Source: Gemmataceae bacterium (lineage in GTDB: Bacteria; Planctomycetota; Planctomycetia; Gemmatales; Gemmataceae). From it: a stretch of 56,163 nt of DNA. The DNA is taken from the NCBI GenBank assembly GCA_022616435.1, contig JAKEET010000004.1, forward strand, positions 1-56,163, given 5' to 3'. Made by a program: the position numbers and the translations under genes. Shown here piece by piece: positions 10,970 to 20,634 of the stretch (the first letter of the stretch is position 1; every line of letters starts with the position of its first letter). Below the pieces are notes generated by a model that did not search any database, was not told the DNA's origin, and saw nothing but the letters and a program-made list of their open reading frames with translations.

Positions 10970-13816
10970 ATGACTGCCATGACCCGGGCCTCCTGTCCCG
11001 ATATTCGCCGTTGGCAAGCGCTTCTGGACAACAGCGCCGGTGAGGAAGCCGGCGGCGATGTCACCGAGCACCTCGAATCGTGCGGGGCCTGCCAGCAGTG
11101 CCTGGAAATCCTCGCCGCCGAGCCGGTCGTCTGGCAGGACACGCAGCACCTTGCGGAGAGGAGCCGCGATGAGCCTGCACTCGCGCAGATGGTGCAGCGC
11201 CTCAAGAACGATGCCTCGTTGCGGACGGACGACCTCGACCTTTCCTTCCTGGTCGCCACGGACAATCCGAGCCTGCTGGGCGTTCTGGGCCCGTACGAGG
11301 TCCAGGAGGAAATCGGCCGGGGCGGCATGGGCGTGGTGCTCAAGGCCAACGATCCGGCCTTGAATCGGGTGGTGGCGATCAAGGTGCTGGCGCCGTGCCT
11401 GGCCAGCAGCGTCAAGGCCCGCCAGCGCTTCCTGCGGGAAGGCCGCGCCGCCGCCGCCGTGGCTCACGAAAACATCGTTCCGGTCTACTGCGTCAGCGAG
11501 GCGGCCGGGCTGCCATACCTGGTCATGCAGTACGTGGCCGGCGTGTCGTTGCAGGATCGGCTCGACCGTCCCGAGCCGCTGGCCCTGGAGGACATCGTCC
11601 GCATGGGACTGCAAACCGCGACGGGGCTGGCCGCCGCCCATGCTCAAGGACTCATCCACCGCGACATCAAGCCGGCCAATCTCCTGCTGGACAACGACGG
11701 CGCCCGCGTCAAGATCACGGATTTCGGCCTGGCCCGCATCGCCAACGACACCCTCGTGACCCAGGCCGGCGTCGTCGCGGGCACGCCGGAGTTCATGGCG
11801 CCCGAGCAGGCCCGCGGCGATCCGATCGATCATCGCGCCGACCTGTTCAGCCTCGGCAGTGTGCTGTATGCGATGTGCACGCGGATGCCGCCCTTCGGCG
11901 GCTCCACCACGCTGTCGGTGCTGCGCCAGGTCAGCGATCGGACGCCGATCCCCATCCACATGCTGAATCCACAGGCGTCGCCCTGGCTCGAAGAATTCAT
12001 CGAGCGGCTGATGGAAAAAGATCCAGCCCGCCGTTTGCAGAGCGCTGCGGAAGCGGCCGCCTTGCTTGAGAAGTATCTCGCTCACCTTCGCCAGCCGGCC
12101 GCTGTGTCGGCGCCAAGCCTGCCGCCTTCCCACGACAGCCAGGATCGCCCGGGCCATGGACGGTGGGCGGAGGCCGTCCGCCGATGTCGGCCGCGCTCGA
12201 AATGGGCTCTCGTGGGGAGCCTGGCCTTGGCGACGCTGCTGGCGGTGCTTTGGTTCCTGAGGCTGAGCGACATGTTGCCAGGGCAGTTGGCGCCGGCACA
12301 ACAAGCACACGTCGCCGCGTTCTACCATGACTTTCGGGGCGGCCGGGCTTTGCCGGCCGGCTTCCGGCTCACGGGCGCCGATGCCGCTGTGACGGCGCAA
12401 CCCGAAGACGCCGGGTTTCGGATCACGGTGCCCGCCAACCAGGAGCAACGGGTGCGGGTCGGGCTCGAGATGTTTCCCATCGTCGAGGGGGACTTCGAAA
12501 TCACCGCCGGCTACGAGATCCTTCACGCCGACCGGCCGCAGTCCGGCGAGGGCGTCGGTTTCGAGTTCTACATCGGCACGGCGCCCATGGTGGATGGACT
12601 GGGTGTGCTGCGCCTCGCGCGACTCTTCGAAGGCGATGTGTACATGGTGAGCCGGAGCACCAACCAGGACGGCAAGATTCAGTTCAAGCACACCTTCAAG
12701 CCGACGCAAGCAACCTCCGGCCGAATGCGCATGACGCGCCGCGGCGCGGAAGTCGCCGTGTCGGCTGCCGAGGGAGCTGCCGACGACTTCCGTGAACTGT
12801 GCCGATACGACCTCGGTCCGGAAGACGTGGGCGTCATCTGGCTGAATGCCTTTGTCGGAGCCAGCCCGCACGGAGTGGACCTGCGCATCATTGACCTGAA
12901 GATCCAGGCGGGCGAAGTCGTGGCAGACTCTGTCGTGCCGCCCGCCGACCCCGGCGCCGCGATCACCGGCTCGAGAGGATGGTTGACCGCGGTCATCCTC
13001 ATGGGTTTTGTCGTCACGATTTCCTTCATCGGGCTGTGGCGCTACTTGCGCCGTGCCCGCCCAGCCGCATCCGGCAATGACGATCGCACGATCGAGGTCC
13101 CGACGCTGGCGGCCGCCGACCGGTTGGTGCCGATTGCGTGTCCAGGGTGCGCGAAAGCGCTTCGCGTCAAGACAGACGTCGTCGGCAAGAAAGTCAAATG
13201 CCCCAAGTGCAATCGGACGTTCTGCGCAGCACTCCCCGAGGTGGCGAAGCGGGGCCTGCGCCATCGACCCTTGGCATTTGCGGTCGCCAGTACGCTCATT
13301 GCCGGTGCGCTGATCGTCGCGATCCTGGCCTGGCCGACAACGGCGCCGCCTCCGCCCAGGTCATTCTTCAACACCGCGCTGGGAAGCGAACCCCTCCCCG
13401 ATGTGCCGGAAGAGGGGTTCTATTTCCAGGAACAATTCGACGGCCGGCAATTCCGCTGGACCAACGGCCATGCGCGGTTGACGATTCCCCTCGATCCGGA
13501 CAAGCTTCCCGACTCCCTGGCCATGGAAATCTTCGCGTTTCGACCGCGGCACATCAACCAGGTTCACTTGCAGATCAAGGCCAACGGCCGCGATTTGTTC
13601 AATGAGAACATTCCGGTCCCGCCCTGGGCCTGGGAGAACACTTTCGATCTGCGCGACGTCGAGCTGGGTAAGGAATTAGTCCTCGAGATCGTCAGCGATA
13701 CGTTCGTCCCGATCGGCAACATGCCGCCCAACGATGATGGACGGACCCTGGGCGTTCAGGTCCGGAGCATTCGCTTGTTGCGCAACGACGACAAAGCGCC
13801 CGAGGCCGGCCCATGA
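10970..13816 (+). CDS. Multi-domain membrane Ser/Thr kinase (zinc finger, kinase, DUF1583, zinc ribbon)
   Basis: A 948-residue protein. In order: an anti-sigma-like zinc finger (HLESCGACQQC, about 31-45); a Hanks kinase (about 105-372) with GRGGMGVV, VAIKVL, HRDIKPANLL, ITDFGLA and GTPEFMAPEQ; TM1 (about 412-430); a DUF1583-like domain (about 450-650, GDFEITAGYE); TM2 (about 672-692); an MJ0042-type zinc ribbon (CPGCAKAL ... CPKCNRTF, about 721-753); TM3 (about 768-788); and a C-terminal beta-rich domain (about 800-944). With the kinase inside, DUF1583 and the C-terminal domain would be extracytoplasmic and the ribbon cytoplasmic. All key catalytic residues are present, so it should be active. 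It overlaps the next gene by ATGA and follows the sigma factor by 9 nt, so it is an operon member. The ligand is unknown. Confidence 0.9.
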   Translation: MTAMTRASCPDIRRWQALLDNSAGEEAGGDVTEHLESCGACQQCLEILAAEPVVWQDTQHLAERSRDEPALAQMVQRLKNDASLRTDDLDLSFLVATDNPSLLGVLGPYEVQEEIGRGGMGVVLKANDPALNRVVAIKVLAPCLASSVKARQRFLREGRAAAAVAHENIVPVYCVSEAAGLPYLVMQYVAGVSLQDRLDRPEPLALEDIVRMGLQTATGLAAAHAQGLIHRDIKPANLLLDNDGARVKITDFGLARIANDTLVTQAGVVAGTPEFMAPEQARGDPIDHRADLFSLGSVLYAMCTRMPPFGGSTTLSVLRQVSDRTPIPIHMLNPQASPWLEEFIERLMEKDPARRLQSAAEAAALLEKYLAHLRQPAAVSAPSLPPSHDSQDRPGHGRWAEAVRRCRPRSKWALVGSLALATLLAVLWFLRLSDMLPGQLAPAQQAHVAAFYHDFRGGRALPAGFRLTGADAAVTAQPEDAGFRITVPANQEQRVRVGLEMFPIVEGDFEITAGYEILHADRPQSGEGVGFEFYIGTAPMVDGLGVLRLARLFEGDVYMVSRSTNQDGKIQFKHTFKPTQATSGRMRMTRRGAEVAVSAAEGAADDFRELCRYDLGPEDVGVIWLNAFVGASPHGVDLRIIDLKIQAGEVVADSVVPPADPGAAITGSRGWLTAVILMGFVVTISFIGLWRYLRRARPAASGNDDRTIEVPTLAAADRLVPIACPGCAKALRVKTDVVGKKVKCPKCNRTFCAALPEVAKRGLRHRPLAFAVASTLIAGALIVAILAWPTTAPPPPRSFFNTALGSEPLPDVPEEGFYFQEQFDGRQFRWTNGHARLTIPLDPDKLPDSLAMEIFAFRPRHINQVHLQIKANGRDLFNENIPVPPWAWENTFDLRDVELGKELVLEIVSDTFVPIGNMPPNDDGRTLGVQVRSIRLLRNDDKAPEAGP

Positions 13817-15381
13817 GCTTGCCTTCTCGGGCAAACCGAGTGTTTGTTCGGGCCGCGACGGTTATGACCCTGGCCGTCGCGGCGTGCTCGATCTACGCCA
13901 ACCTCGCGTTCGCCGTCTCCAATCCGGCCTCGTACCGCTTCTTCCCGCCGTTTCAGCCGTATCACCATGCCGCGGCGCGGAATCGCGACCTCGGCGGCGA
14001 GTATTTCAACATCGCCCGATCGATCACGTTGGGCAAAGGCTTTGCCGATCCGTTCGGGCAGCCCAGCGGCCCCACGGCCTGGATGCCGCCGTTGCTGTCC
14101 ATCTTTGAGGCTGGACTTCTCTGGGTGTGCGACGGCAATCGCAGCGCCGTCGCCGGTGTGGTGGTCGTGGTTCAAGTCTGTGTCTTGATCGCCACCGGGC
14201 TGTTCGTGCTGACGCTCACACGGCAATCCACCAACCGGGTCGGTCTGGCGGCGGCGGCGGCCATTTTTCTCATCGCGGTGCTCGGCGACTTTCGATCTTG
14301 GTTCCAGTCGACGCACGATTCCTGGATTGTGCTCGCGGCCATGAATGTACTCATGGCCGGCTTCTGCTGGTGGCGGCCGTTCGAAAACTGGCGGACAGCC
14401 GGCGTCTGGGGATGTTTCGGCGGCCTGGCCGCGCAGGTGAACCCGATTGTCGGCGGCGTGTGGTTGCTCGGTTCGGCGCTGCTGGGGTATCGCCGGCGCG
14501 CGTGGAAGCAGCTTGCTGTCTCCGTTCTCATCGCGGCGCTGACCTTGGCGCCCTGGACCATTCGCAATTACCTGGTGTTCGGGCGCTGGCTGCCGGTCAA
14601 ATCCAACCTGGCGTACGAGCTGTACCAATCGCAGTGCCTCCAATCCGGCGGATTGTTGCGGGCATCGACGTTTCTCCACCACCCCCACGCCGCCGTCAAC
14701 CCAGAGCGGCGCGAATACGTGCGCCGCGGCGAGATCGCTTACCTGGATCGCAAACGCGAGCAATTCTGGACTGCGGTGGCCCGGCATCCTGGAGAGTTCC
14801 TTCGTCGAATCGGTCAACGCTTTGTCGGCGCCACGCTCTGGTACCAGCCGCTGGACCGGGATGCCGAGCCATCATGGATTCGCTGGCTGAGCCGGATCGT
14901 TTATCCGCTGCCGTTTCTTGCGATTGTGGTCTTGGCGATTGCCGGTCTTCGCGGACAGATCGGCAGGGAAGCGTGGATTGGCATGGGCATCTACGCGGCG
15001 TATCTGCCGCCGTACATCGTGATCAGCTACTGCGAACGCTACGCGTTGCCGCTGCTGGCGGTCAAGGTGATGCTGGTGATCTGGGCGCTGGATCGGCTGC
15101 TTCAGGCGACATCGGCTTTGGTTTCGAAATCAAAGCCGGTCCTCGCCGGCGCCTCGGGCGCCCGCTCTTCGGCGCTAGGAGACGCGCAGCGATCGCCATT
15201 CGTCGGGCACTTCGATCAGCGACGGCCCGCGCCGCCCCAGTGCTTGCCGGAGGGCGTGCGCGAATTCTTCCGGCCCGTGGACGCGCGTCCCCGGCAGGCC
15301 GTACGCTTCGGCCAGCTTCACGAAATCGGGGTTGTTCAACTCCACGTCGATGTAGCGCTCGCCGTAAAACCGGCGCTGTAA
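13813..15381 (+). CDS. Polytopic membrane protein, glycosyltransferase (GT39/PMT)-like
   Basis: A 522-residue protein with about 9-10 transmembrane segments up to residue 440. Early motifs resemble lipid-linked sugar glycosyltransferases of the PMT/ArnT type: DLGGEYFNIARSITLGKGF and TAWMPPLLSIFEA in the first periplasmic loop, and LAPWTIRNYLVFGRWLPVKS later. It would use polyprenyl-phosphate sugars to modify protein or lipid outside the cytoplasm, which is inferred. Its start overlaps the kinase stop (ATGA), so it belongs to the sigma-kinase operon. The last 69 codons are oddly soluble and lie antisense to the convergent ThDP gene (15175-15381). The ancestral stop was probably near 15170 and was lost or shifted. 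Confidence 0.75.
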   Translation: MSLPSRANRVFVRAATVMTLAVAACSIYANLAFAVSNPASYRFFPPFQPYHHAAARNRDLGGEYFNIARSITLGKGFADPFGQPSGPTAWMPPLLSIFEAGLLWVCDGNRSAVAGVVVVVQVCVLIATGLFVLTLTRQSTNRVGLAAAAAIFLIAVLGDFRSWFQSTHDSWIVLAAMNVLMAGFCWWRPFENWRTAGVWGCFGGLAAQVNPIVGGVWLLGSALLGYRRRAWKQLAVSVLIAALTLAPWTIRNYLVFGRWLPVKSNLAYELYQSQCLQSGGLLRASTFLHHPHAAVNPERREYVRRGEIAYLDRKREQFWTAVARHPGEFLRRIGQRFVGATLWYQPLDRDAEPSWIRWLSRIVYPLPFLAIVVLAIAGLRGQIGREAWIGMGIYAAYLPPYIVISYCERYALPLLAVKVMLVIWALDRLLQATSALVSKSKPVLAGASGARSSALGDAQRSPFVGHFDQRRPAPPQCLPEGVREFFRPVDARPRQAVRFGQLHEIGVVQLHVDVALAVKPAL

Positions 15382-16752
15382 GCTCTTCATCGCGCCGTAC
15401 GCCGAGTCGTTGTGAATGATACCGATGAGCTGGAGCTGATAGCGCACCGCCGTGGCCAGTTCCTGGCAGGTCATGACGAAGCCGCCGTCGCCGGCGACGC
15501 AGACGACGGGCCGATCCGGCAGCGCCGCCGCCGCGCCGATGGCCGCGGGATAGCCCCAGCCCAGGGCGATGTACGTGGAAGGATAGAAGAACGTGCGCGG
15601 CGCGTAGGCGGGCCAATCGGTGTGCATGCGCAGGGCCATTTCCGAGGCATCGGTGACGACGACGGCGTTTTCGGGAAGCTCGGCGCGCAGCGTGTCGATG
15701 AACCATTCGGGCTCAGTGGGTTTGGCTTGGCGAGCGGCGTCCCAGATTGCGTCCCATTCGCTGGATTGCGACGGAACCAACTCGATCAGCCCGACAAGAG
15801 CTTCCGTGGCGTCGCCGACGATGCTGACTTCGGCCGGATAGTTCACGCCGATGACTGTTCGATCGATGTCGATCTGGATCAAGCGCTCCGGAACGCGCAG
15901 CTTCCAGAACCAGGTCGTCACCTCGGTGAACCGGCAGCCCACGGCAAGCATCACGTCTGCGTGCGGCAACGCCGCTTTGGCGCGAGCCGAACGCGCGTGG
16001 CCCAGCGAGTGGCGATCGCGCTCGTCGAGGATTCCCTTGCCGTTGAGCGTCGTGATGACCGGGCAATCGAGGCGCTCGGCCAGTTGCTTCAACTCTTGAC
16101 CGGCGCCGCTCCAGACCGTCCCCCCACCGGCAAGAATGATCGGTCGACGCGCCTGGCGCAACAGCGCGGCGGCCAGTCCCAGTGCGTGACCGCTGAGCGG
16201 TCGATGCTCATAAGAATCAGCCGGATTCGTCGGCGCGGCGGCCGCTGGCTGCGCCAGCAGGTCTTGCGGAAAGAATAACGCCGCCGGACGGCGTCGTTCG
16301 CTGATCATCGCGGTGAACGCCTCATCCACCATTTCCGGGCCGTCGTCGGCGCTGGCCGCGGTGTCGCAGTAGACCGTGCACGGCCGGAAGATTCCTTCGA
16401 GATCGATTTCGTGGTAGCTGCCGGTTTCCTTGCCGACTTTGCTTCGATTCACTTGCCCCGCAATCAGCAACACCGGCATCGAATCACCATAGGCCTCCGC
16501 AATCCCCGTCAGCGCATTGGTCGCCCCCGGCCCGGCCGTAGTGCAAACGACGCCCGGCCAGCCAGTCACGCGCGCGTAGCCGTCGGCCATGAACGCCCCG
16601 GCCTGCTCGTTGCGGCACAGGATCGTACGGATGCCGCCGTGCCGCGCGAGCGCATCATAGATCGCAATCGTGTGCGACCCCGGCATGCCGAAGATGACGC
16701 GCACGCCGTGATCGTAGAGTGCCTGCACCAATAGGTCCGCGCCAGTCGCCAC
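15175..16752 (-). CDS. Thiamine-diphosphate enzyme of the acetolactate synthase-like family
   Basis: A 525-residue protein with the three-domain POX/ALS fold. The N-terminal pyrimidine-binding domain has FGMPGSHTIAIYDAL, the activating Glu in CRNEQAGAFMADGYAR and TAGPGATNAL. The central domain has RPIILAGGGT and LIQIDIDRTVIGVNYP. The C-terminal domain has the ThDP/Mg motif GDGGFVMTCQELATAV...NDSAYG (from about residue 415). The substrate cannot be named; biosynthetic acetolactate synthase, oxalyl-CoA decarboxylase or benzoylformate decarboxylase-like roles are possible. No small regulatory subunit is adjacent, which argues against ordinary IlvB. I prefer the GTG at 16752, because GGGAGG lies 6 nt upstream of it; a GTG at 16776 would place that ribosome site inside the gene. 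Confidence 0.85.
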   Translation of the reverse strand: MATGADLLVQALYDHGVRVIFGMPGSHTIAIYDALARHGGIRTILCRNEQAGAFMADGYARVTGWPGVVCTTAGPGATNALTGIAEAYGDSMPVLLIAGQVNRSKVGKETGSYHEIDLEGIFRPCTVYCDTAASADDGPEMVDEAFTAMISERRRPAALFFPQDLLAQPAAAAPTNPADSYEHRPLSGHALGLAAALLRQARRPIILAGGGTVWSGAGQELKQLAERLDCPVITTLNGKGILDERDRHSLGHARSARAKAALPHADVMLAVGCRFTEVTTWFWKLRVPERLIQIDIDRTVIGVNYPAEVSIVGDATEALVGLIELVPSQSSEWDAIWDAARQAKPTEPEWFIDTLRAELPENAVVVTDASEMALRMHTDWPAYAPRTFFYPSTYIALGWGYPAAIGAAAALPDRPVVCVAGDGGFVMTCQELATAVRYQLQLIGIIHNDSAYGAMKSLQRRFYGERYIDVELNNPDFVKLAEAYGLPGTRVHGPEEFAHALRQALGRRGPSLIEVPDEWRSLRVS

Positions 16753-16895
16753 GTCCAACCTCCCTCGGTCGTTCACCGTTTCGCGCTCGCGTCATCGCAC
16801 GCGACGGCGCGAGGGCGAAACCGTAAACGATCCCCTGTCAGCCCCCTCGCTTCACCGCTCACCAAGCACCGCGCACTCACCCGCGAATTTCTTCA

Positions 16896-16924
16896 TTGAA
16901 CCTCGCGTGCCCATATCATACAGT
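16896..16924 (+). promoter_or_regulatory. Candidate promoter of the sialate O-acetylesterase-like gene
   Basis: TTGAAC (16896-16901), a 17-nt spacer and TACAGT (16919-16924) stand 40 nt before the ATG at 16964. The same -10 hexamer TACAGT appears before the giant exoprotein gene. Confidence 0.45.
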
Positions 16925-16963
16925 CGATGCGTGCTTTTCCCACAACACCAGGAGATCGCAAAC

Positions 16964-18487
16964 ATGATCCGCAAGTTCGCGTTCGTGGCCTTGCTCGGCC
17001 TCTTGGCCCCCGTGACGGCGCGGGCCGACGTCAAGCCGCACTCGCTGTGCACCGACGGCATGGTCCTCCAGCAGAAGATGAAGGTCAACATCTGGGGCAC
17101 GGCCGACAAGGGCGAAAAAGTGTCGGTTACGTTCCGCGGCAAGACGGCGAGCGCCACCGCCGACGATCAGGGCCGCTGGAAGGTGTCGTTACCGTCAGGG
17201 AATGCCGGTGGGCCGTTCCCGATGTCGATCGCGGGGAACAACAAGCTCGATTATCAAAACGTCTACGTCGGCGAGGTCTGGATCTGCTCCGGGCAATCGA
17301 ACATGCAATGGTCGGTCAGCGCCTGCGACGCCGGCGACAAGAAGACCGCCGAGACGACGCCGCCCAACAAGAACCTGCGGCTCTTTTACGTGAAGCGGAT
17401 CGCCCAACCCAAGCCGGTGGACGACGTCGAAGTGCAAGCGGTGGACGGCCAGAACTGGACCGACGCCACGCCCAAGACGGCAATGCCGTTTTCCGCGACC
17501 GCGTACTTCTTCGGCCGCGACCTGCAAGCGGCCCTCAAGGTGCCGGTCGGCCTGATCCACACCAGCTGGGGCGGGACGCGGGCCGAGGCGTGGACAAGCC
17601 GGGCGGTGCTCGACCAGCATCCACTCTACAAGTCCGAAGCCCAGCCCGGCGCGAAACCCAATCCGAATGCGGCGGCGGCGCTGTACAACGGCATGATCCA
17701 TCCGCTGCTCAACTACCGCATCAAAGGCGCCATCTGGTATCAGGGCGAGAGCAACGCCGGCAAGGCGTACGCGTACCGTGAGCTGTTCCCGATGATGATC
17801 GAGAACTGGCGCAAGGACTGGGGCCAGGGCGACTTCCCGTTCTACTTCGTCCAGCTCGCGCCGTTCCTGGCCGTCAGCAAGGAGCCGCGCGAAAGCTCCT
17901 GGGCGGAGCTCCGCGAGGCGCAACTGCTGACCTTGAAGCTGCCGCACACCGGCATGGCGGTCATCACCGATTACGGCCATGAGCGCGACATCCACCCGAC
18001 GCCAAAACGCCCCGTCGGCGAACGGCTGAGCCTGGCGGCGCGGGCGCTCACGTATGGGGAGAAGATCGTCTATTCCGGCCCGATGTTGAAGGACATGAAG
18101 GTCCAGTCACAGCTGAAGACAACCAAGGCTGTGTTGAGCTTCGATCACGTCGGCGGCGGGCTGGTTGCCAGGGAAATGGTTCCGACCGACGGGCGCAAGA
18201 GCAAGAACAAGCAGGGCATCGAAACGGTCGGCTATGCCTGGCGCGTCAAGGAAGGTTCCAGGGCAGAGCTGTCCGGCTTCGCGGTGTGCGGGACCGACAA
18301 GAAGTTCCACAACGCCAAGGCCGAAATCGTCGGCGACACGGTCGTCGTATCCTGCGAGGCTGTACCGATCATTGTCGAGGTGCGCTACGGCTGGGCGGAT
18401 CATCCGCTGTGCAACCTGTTCAACCAGGAAGGGCTCCCCGCATCGCCGTTCCGGACGGATGATTTTCCGGGCGTGACCAAGAAGTGA
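16964..18487 (+). CDS. Sialate O-acetylesterase-like (SASA family) secreted esterase
   Basis: A 507-residue protein with a Sec signal peptide (IRKFAFVALLGLLAPVTARA). The SASA/SGNH esterase domain contains the nucleophile block CSGQSNMQW (about 108-116), a later GAIWYQGESNAG block and the Asp-His pair in HERDIHPTP (about 340). The family removes acetyl groups from sialic acids or plant-type polysaccharides; in planctomycetes a role in degrading acetylated environmental glycans is most plausible (inference). The start is chosen because AGGAG at 16950-16954 is 9 nt upstream and the signal peptide follows at once; the frame is open 19 codons further upstream. The gene ends at a shared palindromic terminator. 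Confidence 0.9.
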   Translation: MIRKFAFVALLGLLAPVTARADVKPHSLCTDGMVLQQKMKVNIWGTADKGEKVSVTFRGKTASATADDQGRWKVSLPSGNAGGPFPMSIAGNNKLDYQNVYVGEVWICSGQSNMQWSVSACDAGDKKTAETTPPNKNLRLFYVKRIAQPKPVDDVEVQAVDGQNWTDATPKTAMPFSATAYFFGRDLQAALKVPVGLIHTSWGGTRAEAWTSRAVLDQHPLYKSEAQPGAKPNPNAAAALYNGMIHPLLNYRIKGAIWYQGESNAGKAYAYRELFPMMIENWRKDWGQGDFPFYFVQLAPFLAVSKEPRESSWAELREAQLLTLKLPHTGMAVITDYGHERDIHPTPKRPVGERLSLAARALTYGEKIVYSGPMLKDMKVQSQLKTTKAVLSFDHVGGGLVAREMVPTDGRKSKNKQGIETVGYAWRVKEGSRAELSGFAVCGTDKKFHNAKAEIVGDTVVVSCEAVPIIVEVRYGWADHPLCNLFNQEGLPASPFRTDDFPGVTKK

Positions 18488-18513
18488 CCTGATTGCGTGC
18501 CGTGGGATAAGAC

Positions 18514-18544
18514 TCCGATTCTGTCCGGACCGGACAGAATCGGA
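18514..18544. terminator. Perfect palindrome between convergent genes, likely bidirectional terminator
   Basis: TCCGATTCTGTCCGG (18514-18528) and CCGGACAGAATCGGA (18530-18544) are exact inverse complements with one base between them, flanked by AAGA and TCTT. It sits in the 62-nt gap between two converging stop codons, where a shared terminator is expected. Confidence 0.65.
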
Positions 18545-18549
18545 CTATC

Positions 18550-20190
18550 TTACGCCGTCTGCTGCCGCGCCGCCGTTTCCAGGTCCAATTCCGCGACCGC
18601 CAGCTCGCGCATGCGAAACTTCTGCACCTTCCCCGTCACCGTGAGCGGGAATGCGTCCACGAATTTCCAGTAGCGCGGGATCTTGTAGGTCGCGATCTTC
18701 CCCGTGCAGAACCGCGCCAACTCGTCCTCGGTCAGCGTCGCGCCCGGCTTCGTCTTCACCCAGGCCATCACTTCCTCGCCGTACTTGATGCTCGGCACGC
18801 CGATGACCTGCGCCTCGCTGATCGACGGATGCGAGTGCAGGTACTCCTCGATCTCGCGCGGATAGATGTTCTCGCCGCCGCGGATGATCATGTCCTTGAT
18901 CCGGCCGACAATGTTCACGTAGCCTTCGGCGTCCATCGTCGCCAGGTCGCCCGAGTGCATCCAGCCGGCGTCGTCGATCGACGCCCGGGTCGCCGCCTCG
19001 TTGTTCCAGTAGCCGATCATGACACTGTAGCCGCGGGTGCAGAACTCCCCCGCCGTGCCGCGCGGCACGATCCGCCCCGTCGCCGGATCGACGATCTTGA
19101 TCTCGACGTGCGGCTGCACGCGGCCCACGGTGCTGACGCGGCGCTGGAGCGGATCGTCCACGGCGCTCTGCGTGGAAATGGGCGACGTCTCGGTCATGCC
19201 GTAACCGATGGCGACCTCCGGCATGTGCAGCCGCGTGACAACTTGCTTCATGAGCTCGATCGGGCACGGCGCCCCGGCCATGATGCCGGTGCGCAAGGAC
19301 GACACGTCGAACTCGTCGAAGCGCGGATGATCGAGCACGCCGATGAACATGGTCGGCACGCCGTACAGCGACGTGCAGCGCTCGGCCTGGATCGCTTCGA
19401 GCGCCTTGAGCGGCTCGTACGCCTCGCTCGGCACCACGATGCACGACCCGTGGGCGGTGCATGCCAGGTTGCCCAGCACCATGCCGAAGCAATGGTAGAA
19501 CGGCACCGGCAAGCAGACGCGGTCGCGCTCGGTGTAGCGGCACGCCCGGCCGATGAAGTAGGCGTTGTTGAGGATGTTGTGATGCGACAGCGTGGCGCCC
19601 TTCGGGAAGCCGGTGGTGCCCGACGTGTACTGGATGTTGATGGCGTCGTCGAACTGCAGCGTCGCCTCGCGCTCCTCGAGGTCGGCGAGCGAAACCTGGC
19701 AGGCCCGCTGGTTCAGGCGTGGCCAGTCGTCGTCGAGCACCATCGACCACTTCAGCTCCGGGCAGCGGTCGCGGACTTCGTTGAAGAGCGGCCCGTAGGC
19801 GGTCTGGCGAAAGCCGCGGGCCATGAGCAGGACGCGGATGCCGGCTTGGTTGAGGACGTACTCCAGCTCGTGCGCCTTGTAGGCCGGGTTGATGTTGACG
19901 AGGATGGCGCCGATCCGCGCCGTCGCATACTGGATCACGACCCATTCATACCGGTTCGGCGACCAGATGCCGACGCGCTCGTTCTTCTGGACCCCCATGG
20001 CCAGCAAGGCGCGGGCGGTTTGCGTGACCGCGTCCCAGAGCTGGCGGTAGGTGGCGCGATAATCCTGATTCCGCACCACCAGGGCATCGCGGTCGGGGAA
20101 GCGCTCGACGGTCCGGCGCAGGTTGGCGCCGATGGTTTCGCCCAAAAGCGGCACGTCGCAGGCGCCGTGATCGTAGGAGAGCTGGTTCAT
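18550..20190 (-). CDS. Acyl-CoA synthetase (AMP-forming), fatty-acid ligase type
   Basis: A 546-residue ANL-superfamily enzyme that activates a carboxylic acid to acyl-AMP and then to acyl-CoA. Motifs: [12 protein letters not shown] (about 189-200, ATP phosphate loop), [18 protein letters not shown] (about 330), [36 protein letters not shown] (about 425) and the catalytic Lys in TVTGKVQK (about 518). The pattern [11 protein letters not shown] and [13 protein letters not shown] fits medium/long-chain fatty-acyl-CoA ligases better than acetyl-CoA synthetases; the chain length cannot be told. I chose MNQLSYDHG at 20190; upstream in-frame starts would add a basic, low-complexity tail. No clear Shine-Dalgarno is seen. 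Confidence 0.9.
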   Translation of the reverse strand: MNQLSYDHGACDVPLLGETIGANLRRTVERFPDRDALVVRNQDYRATYRQLWDAVTQTARALLAMGVQKNERVGIWSPNRYEWVVIQYATARIGAILVNINPAYKAHELEYVLNQAGIRVLLMARGFRQTAYGPLFNEVRDRCPELKWSMVLDDDWPRLNQRACQVSLADLEEREATLQFDDAINIQYTSGTTGFPKGATLSHHNILNNAYFIGRACRYTERDRVCLPVPFYHCFGMVLGNLACTAHGSCIVVPSEAYEPLKALEAIQAERCTSLYGVPTMFIGVLDHPRFDEFDVSSLRTGIMAGAPCPIELMKQVVTRLHMPEVAIGYGMTETSPISTQSAVDDPLQRRVSTVGRVQPHVEIKIVDPATGRIVPRGTAGEFCTRGYSVMIGYWNNEAATRASIDDAGWMHSGDLATMDAEGYVNIVGRIKDMIIRGGENIYPREIEEYLHSHPSISEAQVIGVPSIKYGEEVMAWVKTKPGATLTEDELARFCTGKIATYKIPRYWKFVDAFPLTVTGKVQKFRMRELAVAELDLETAARQQTA

Positions 20191-20376
20191 GGCCGCGAAT
20201 TGTACCCGGCGGCGGCCGGGTCTGGCCAGATGTGTTTCGATGGGACGATCGAGCGTTCGATGCATCAGCTTCCTTGCGGTCATTGTCCAACGCATCCACG
20301 GAACTCAGTAGAATAACGGCGCCCGCAAGTGGACAACGTGGCTTTGTGCATCCACGGCCGTTACGGAGACCAATCG

Positions 20377-20634
20377 GTGAAGACGCTCGCACTTTCCCTG
20401 CCCGATGACCTGCACGAACGCATTCGGCGGATGGCCAAGGCAGAGGCAAGACCGACTACGGAAATCGTTCGACATGCCATCTTCGCGGGACTGGCCATCC
20501 GTGAACGCGGACATCGTCGCCGTGACATCCTAGCCTACGCGCGTCGCATGGTCGGTTCCCGGCAGGACCTCGACACAGACCTGGAATCAGCCAGCATCGA
20601 ATGCCTCAAATCCTCTCTGGATGACCAGGAATGA
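20377..20634 (+). CDS. RHH-type antitoxin paired with MazF
   Basis: An 85-residue protein with a ribbon-helix-helix start (KTLALSLPDDLHERIRRMAK) followed by a charged C-terminal tail that would neutralise the toxin. The start is a GTG at 20377, with GGAG 8 nt upstream; the frame is open further upstream but without a ribosome site. It overlaps mazF by ATGA (20631-20634). Such antitoxins normally repress their own promoter. The 186-nt gap to the divergent ligase gene holds a TAGAAT at about 20308 that could be the -10. Confidence 0.8.
   Translation: MKTLALSLPDDLHERIRRMAKAEARPTTEIVRHAIFAGLAIRERGHRRRDILAYARRMVGSRQDLDTDLESASIECLKSSLDDQE

Noticed and set aside
10343..13264. 973-codon minus-strand frame opposite sigma factor and kinase
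   Set aside because: It spans two well-supported plus-strand genes and contains no domain.
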